From assembly GCA_003554945.1 (NCBI GenBank), contig PWHN01000033.1:1-35064 (forward strand): a stretch of 35,064 nt of DNA, given 5' to 3'. Of the stretch, positions 33,549-35,064 are shown in pieces. A program made the translations under genes and the position numbers. The stretch is from a bacterium. Lineage in GTDB: Bacteria > T1Sed10-126. Below the pieces are notes generated by a model. The model did no database searches and was not told the origin of the DNA. It saw only the letters and a list, made by a program, of their open reading frames with translations. Positions within the stretch are counted from its first letter, which is position 1. Each line of letters opens with the position of its first letter.

Positions 33549-34844
33549 TTAACGACGATCAATTACCCGCTGTGCTTTTCCCTGGTGACGCTTGAGCGAG
33601 CGTGGCTCAACCAGGGAGATTTTGGCGCGTAAGTTCAGGGTTTCGCTGACCGCGCGGGCAATTTTATCCTTTAGCGCCTGCAGCTCTTTAACCTCATCGG
33701 AGAATATTTCACGGCTAACTTCTACCTTGATCTCCAGCTCGTCCAATGTTCCTTCACGTTCGACGATAATCTGGTAATGGGGTTCAGTCTCTTCAATATC
33801 CAGCAGAACGCTTTCGATCTGAGAGGGGAAGACGTTAACTCCTCGTACGATAAGCATGTCATCGGTTCGTCCGCTAACCCGTTCCATTTTTACCAGAGTT
33901 CGACCGCAGTCACATTTTTCACGCCACAGCCGGGTGATATCCCTGGTTCGGTAGCGGATCAAGGGCAGGGTTTCTTTGGTGAAACAGGTGACAACAAGCT
34001 CGCCCTTCTCATCTTCGGGCAGAGCCTCTCCGGTTTGCGGATCAATAATTTCCGGATAAAAATGATCTTCAAAGACATGCAGACCGTCTTTGGCCAGACA
34101 CTCGCTGGAAACACCCGGACCAATAATTTCACTCAAACCGTAAATATCAAGGGCGTCCAGATTCATTCTTTTTTCGATAGATTTCCGCATGCTGTCCGAC
34201 CACGGTTCAGCTCCGAAAAAGCCGGCTTTGAGGGGAAGATCATGAAAATCAATTCCCTCCTCACTGGCTGTTTCCAGCAACTGCAGTGCGTAGGTCGGAG
34301 TGCAGCAGATAAGTGTTGTGCCAAAATCGTTAATTATCTGAAGTTGTTTTCTGGAGTTCCCGCTGGAGATGGGAATAACAGTTGCGCCCAGTTCTTCGCC
34401 ACCGTAATGCATCCCCAGCCCGCCGGTGAACAGGCCGTAGCCATAGGCCACCTGGATAATGTCGTCGGGGCAGGCACCGCCACAGACAAGGGTCCTTGCG
34501 GCAGTATGTGACCAGAGTTTGATATCGTTTTTAGTGTATCCAACAACGGTAGGTTGACCGGTTGTGCCTGAAGAGGCATGCACTCGAACGACATCGCGTA
34601 AATCGGTCGCAAACAATCCATAAGGGTAGTTGTCGCGGAAGTCGTCTTTTTCAGTCAAAGGCAGGCTGCTGATTTGTTCAATAGAGTCCACTGCTTCAGG
34701 CTCGATACCCTGTTGGTCAAATTTTTCACGATAAAAGGGAACTTTTTCATAAACATAGTTGACTACTTTCGAGAGCCGTTTGGACTGTAGTTCTCGCAGC
34801 TGCTCGGGTACAGATGTTTCTATTTCCGGTTCAAAAAAATCCAT
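33549..34844 (-). CDS. paaK: phenylacetate-CoA ligase (arylacetate-CoA ligase)
   Basis: An AMP-forming ligase of the PaaK family that joins arylacetate and CoA, or works in reverse during fermentation. The 431 residues match the family. Visible are the N-terminal [20 protein letters not shown], the AMP-binding loop [34 protein letters not shown], and the C-terminal hinge with [29 protein letters not shown] stands 6 bases before the ATG. It is the first gene of the operon paaK - ACT - iorA - iorB, in which IOR makes arylacetyl-CoA from aryl pyruvates. Which direction the ligase runs is not decidable from sequence. Confidence 0.95.
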   Translation of the reverse strand: MDFFEPEIETSVPEQLRELQSKRLSKVVNYVYEKVPFYREKFDQQGIEPEAVDSIEQISSLPLTEKDDFRDNYPYGLFATDLRDVVRVHASSGTTGQPTVVGYTKNDIKLWSHTAARTLVCGGACPDDIIQVAYGYGLFTGGLGMHYGGEELGATVIPISSGNSRKQLQIINDFGTTLICCTPTYALQLLETASEEGIDFHDLPLKAGFFGAEPWSDSMRKSIEKRMNLDALDIYGLSEIIGPGVSSECLAKDGLHVFEDHFYPEIIDPQTGEALPEDEKGELVVTCFTKETLPLIRYRTRDITRLWREKCDCGRTLVKMERVSGRTDDMLIVRGVNVFPSQIESVLLDIEETEPHYQIIVEREGTLDELEIKVEVSREIFSDEVKELQALKDKIARAVSETLNLRAKISLVEPRSLKRHQGKAQRVIDRR

Positions 34845-34884
34845 GATAATCTCCTGTCAGGTTTTGAATTTATTTTGATAGAAA

Positions 34885-34913
34885 AGTTTAGTTGAGGAAT
34901 AAAAAATTTGCAA
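34885..34913 (-). promoter_or_regulatory. weak candidate promoter of the paaK operon
   Basis: On the minus strand TTGCAA (34913-34908) and TAAACT (34890-34885) are 17 bases apart, each matching four of six consensus positions. It lies about 40 bases before the paaK start. The match is poor and could be chance. Confidence 0.3.
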
Positions 34914-34943
34914 CAAATTTCTCTTCCGCAGCGAGGAGGAGAC

Positions 34944-35064
34944 GGCTCTGTTGAAATCCTTGTTAAAGACGGGCTACTCAAAGATGTTGGGACTCATTCT
35001 TGATTGGCCTCCGCCCAATCTCCGAGGTATATCTGGCAATAATCAGATCCTCCAGGATCTATTG
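34944..35064. repeat. structured repeat E2, cut by the window end
   Basis: The 121 bases align without gaps to 20845-20965. The last 80 bases (34985-35064) are identical to E1, while the first 41 differ at 7 positions by my count. The left arm GGCTACTCAAAGATGTT (34972-34988) is the counterpart of the E1 arm; its partner lies beyond the window. It sits upstream of the paaK operon. Confidence 0.85.

Noticed and set aside
33777-34511. Open frame of 244 codons on the plus strand inside paaK
   Set aside because: It lies wholly antisense to a clear paaK gene and shows no recognisable motif.
34952-35064. Open frame through the E2 repeat (a peptide containing ILDWPPPN) as a transposase fragment
   Set aside because: The frame is short, matches no family I know, and the palindromic design explains the conservation better.

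Overview
This is a chromosomal segment of about 35 kb from a bacterium I cannot place to phylum. It has moderate GC, dense single-copy housekeeping genes, several proteins with acidic tails, and no rRNA, tRNA, CRISPR array, phage or intact insertion sequence that I can see. The gene content suggests an anaerobe. There is an indolepyruvate:ferredoxin oxidoreductase and arylacetate-CoA ligase operon, three iron-sulfur or radical-SAM type enzymes, a bacteriohemerythrin next to a peroxiredoxin, and a putative L,D-transpeptidase for the cell wall. The intergenic repeats and the large secreted propeller proteins look like those of uncultivated environmental lineages, but that placement is inference.

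Layout. From 1 to 1347 lie the 3' end of recA and recX (+). From 1367 to 7895 three genes run on the minus strand: a PmtA-like methyltransferase, a TIGR01212-type radical SAM protein and a glutamate synthase large subunit (gltB) without a neighbouring gltD. A shared control region with a perfect bidirectional hairpin and a strong gltB promoter (7896-8305) separates these from a plus-strand macromolecular-synthesis operon: SplB-like radical SAM protein, dnaG and rpoD, followed by a very large secreted PQQ-type propeller protein that overlaps the end of rpoD. A G-poor, C-rich stretch and two related inverted repeats (16376-16824) then lead into a plant-type threonine synthase. After a cluster of hairpins comes a small minus-strand metallopeptidase.

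The section 18690-21110 is the most repeat-rich. A nitroreductase gene sits between direct copies of a dispersed palindromic repeat, a G-tract run precedes a J-domain/TPR protein, and a structured repeat that can fold as a three-way junction lies before moaC. A second copy of that element runs off the right end of the window, with 80 identical consecutive bases between the copies. moaC overlaps a secreted SpoIVB-S55-like protein. Next are a second secreted propeller protein and an unusual HD-GYP protein with an internal duplication and an altered metal-binding motif. The right end holds an L,D-transpeptidase (-), bacteriohemerythrin and peroxiredoxin (+), and the minus-strand operon paaK - ACT protein - iorA - iorB, which fits fermentation of aromatic amino acids or aromatic acid activation.

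The observations most worth following up are the three-way-junction repeat, the two-site operator-like region before threonine synthase, the HD-GYP protein with Gln in place of the HD histidine, the IorA that lacks its ferredoxin domain, the permuted order of S55 motifs, and the nitroreductase bracketed by repeats.
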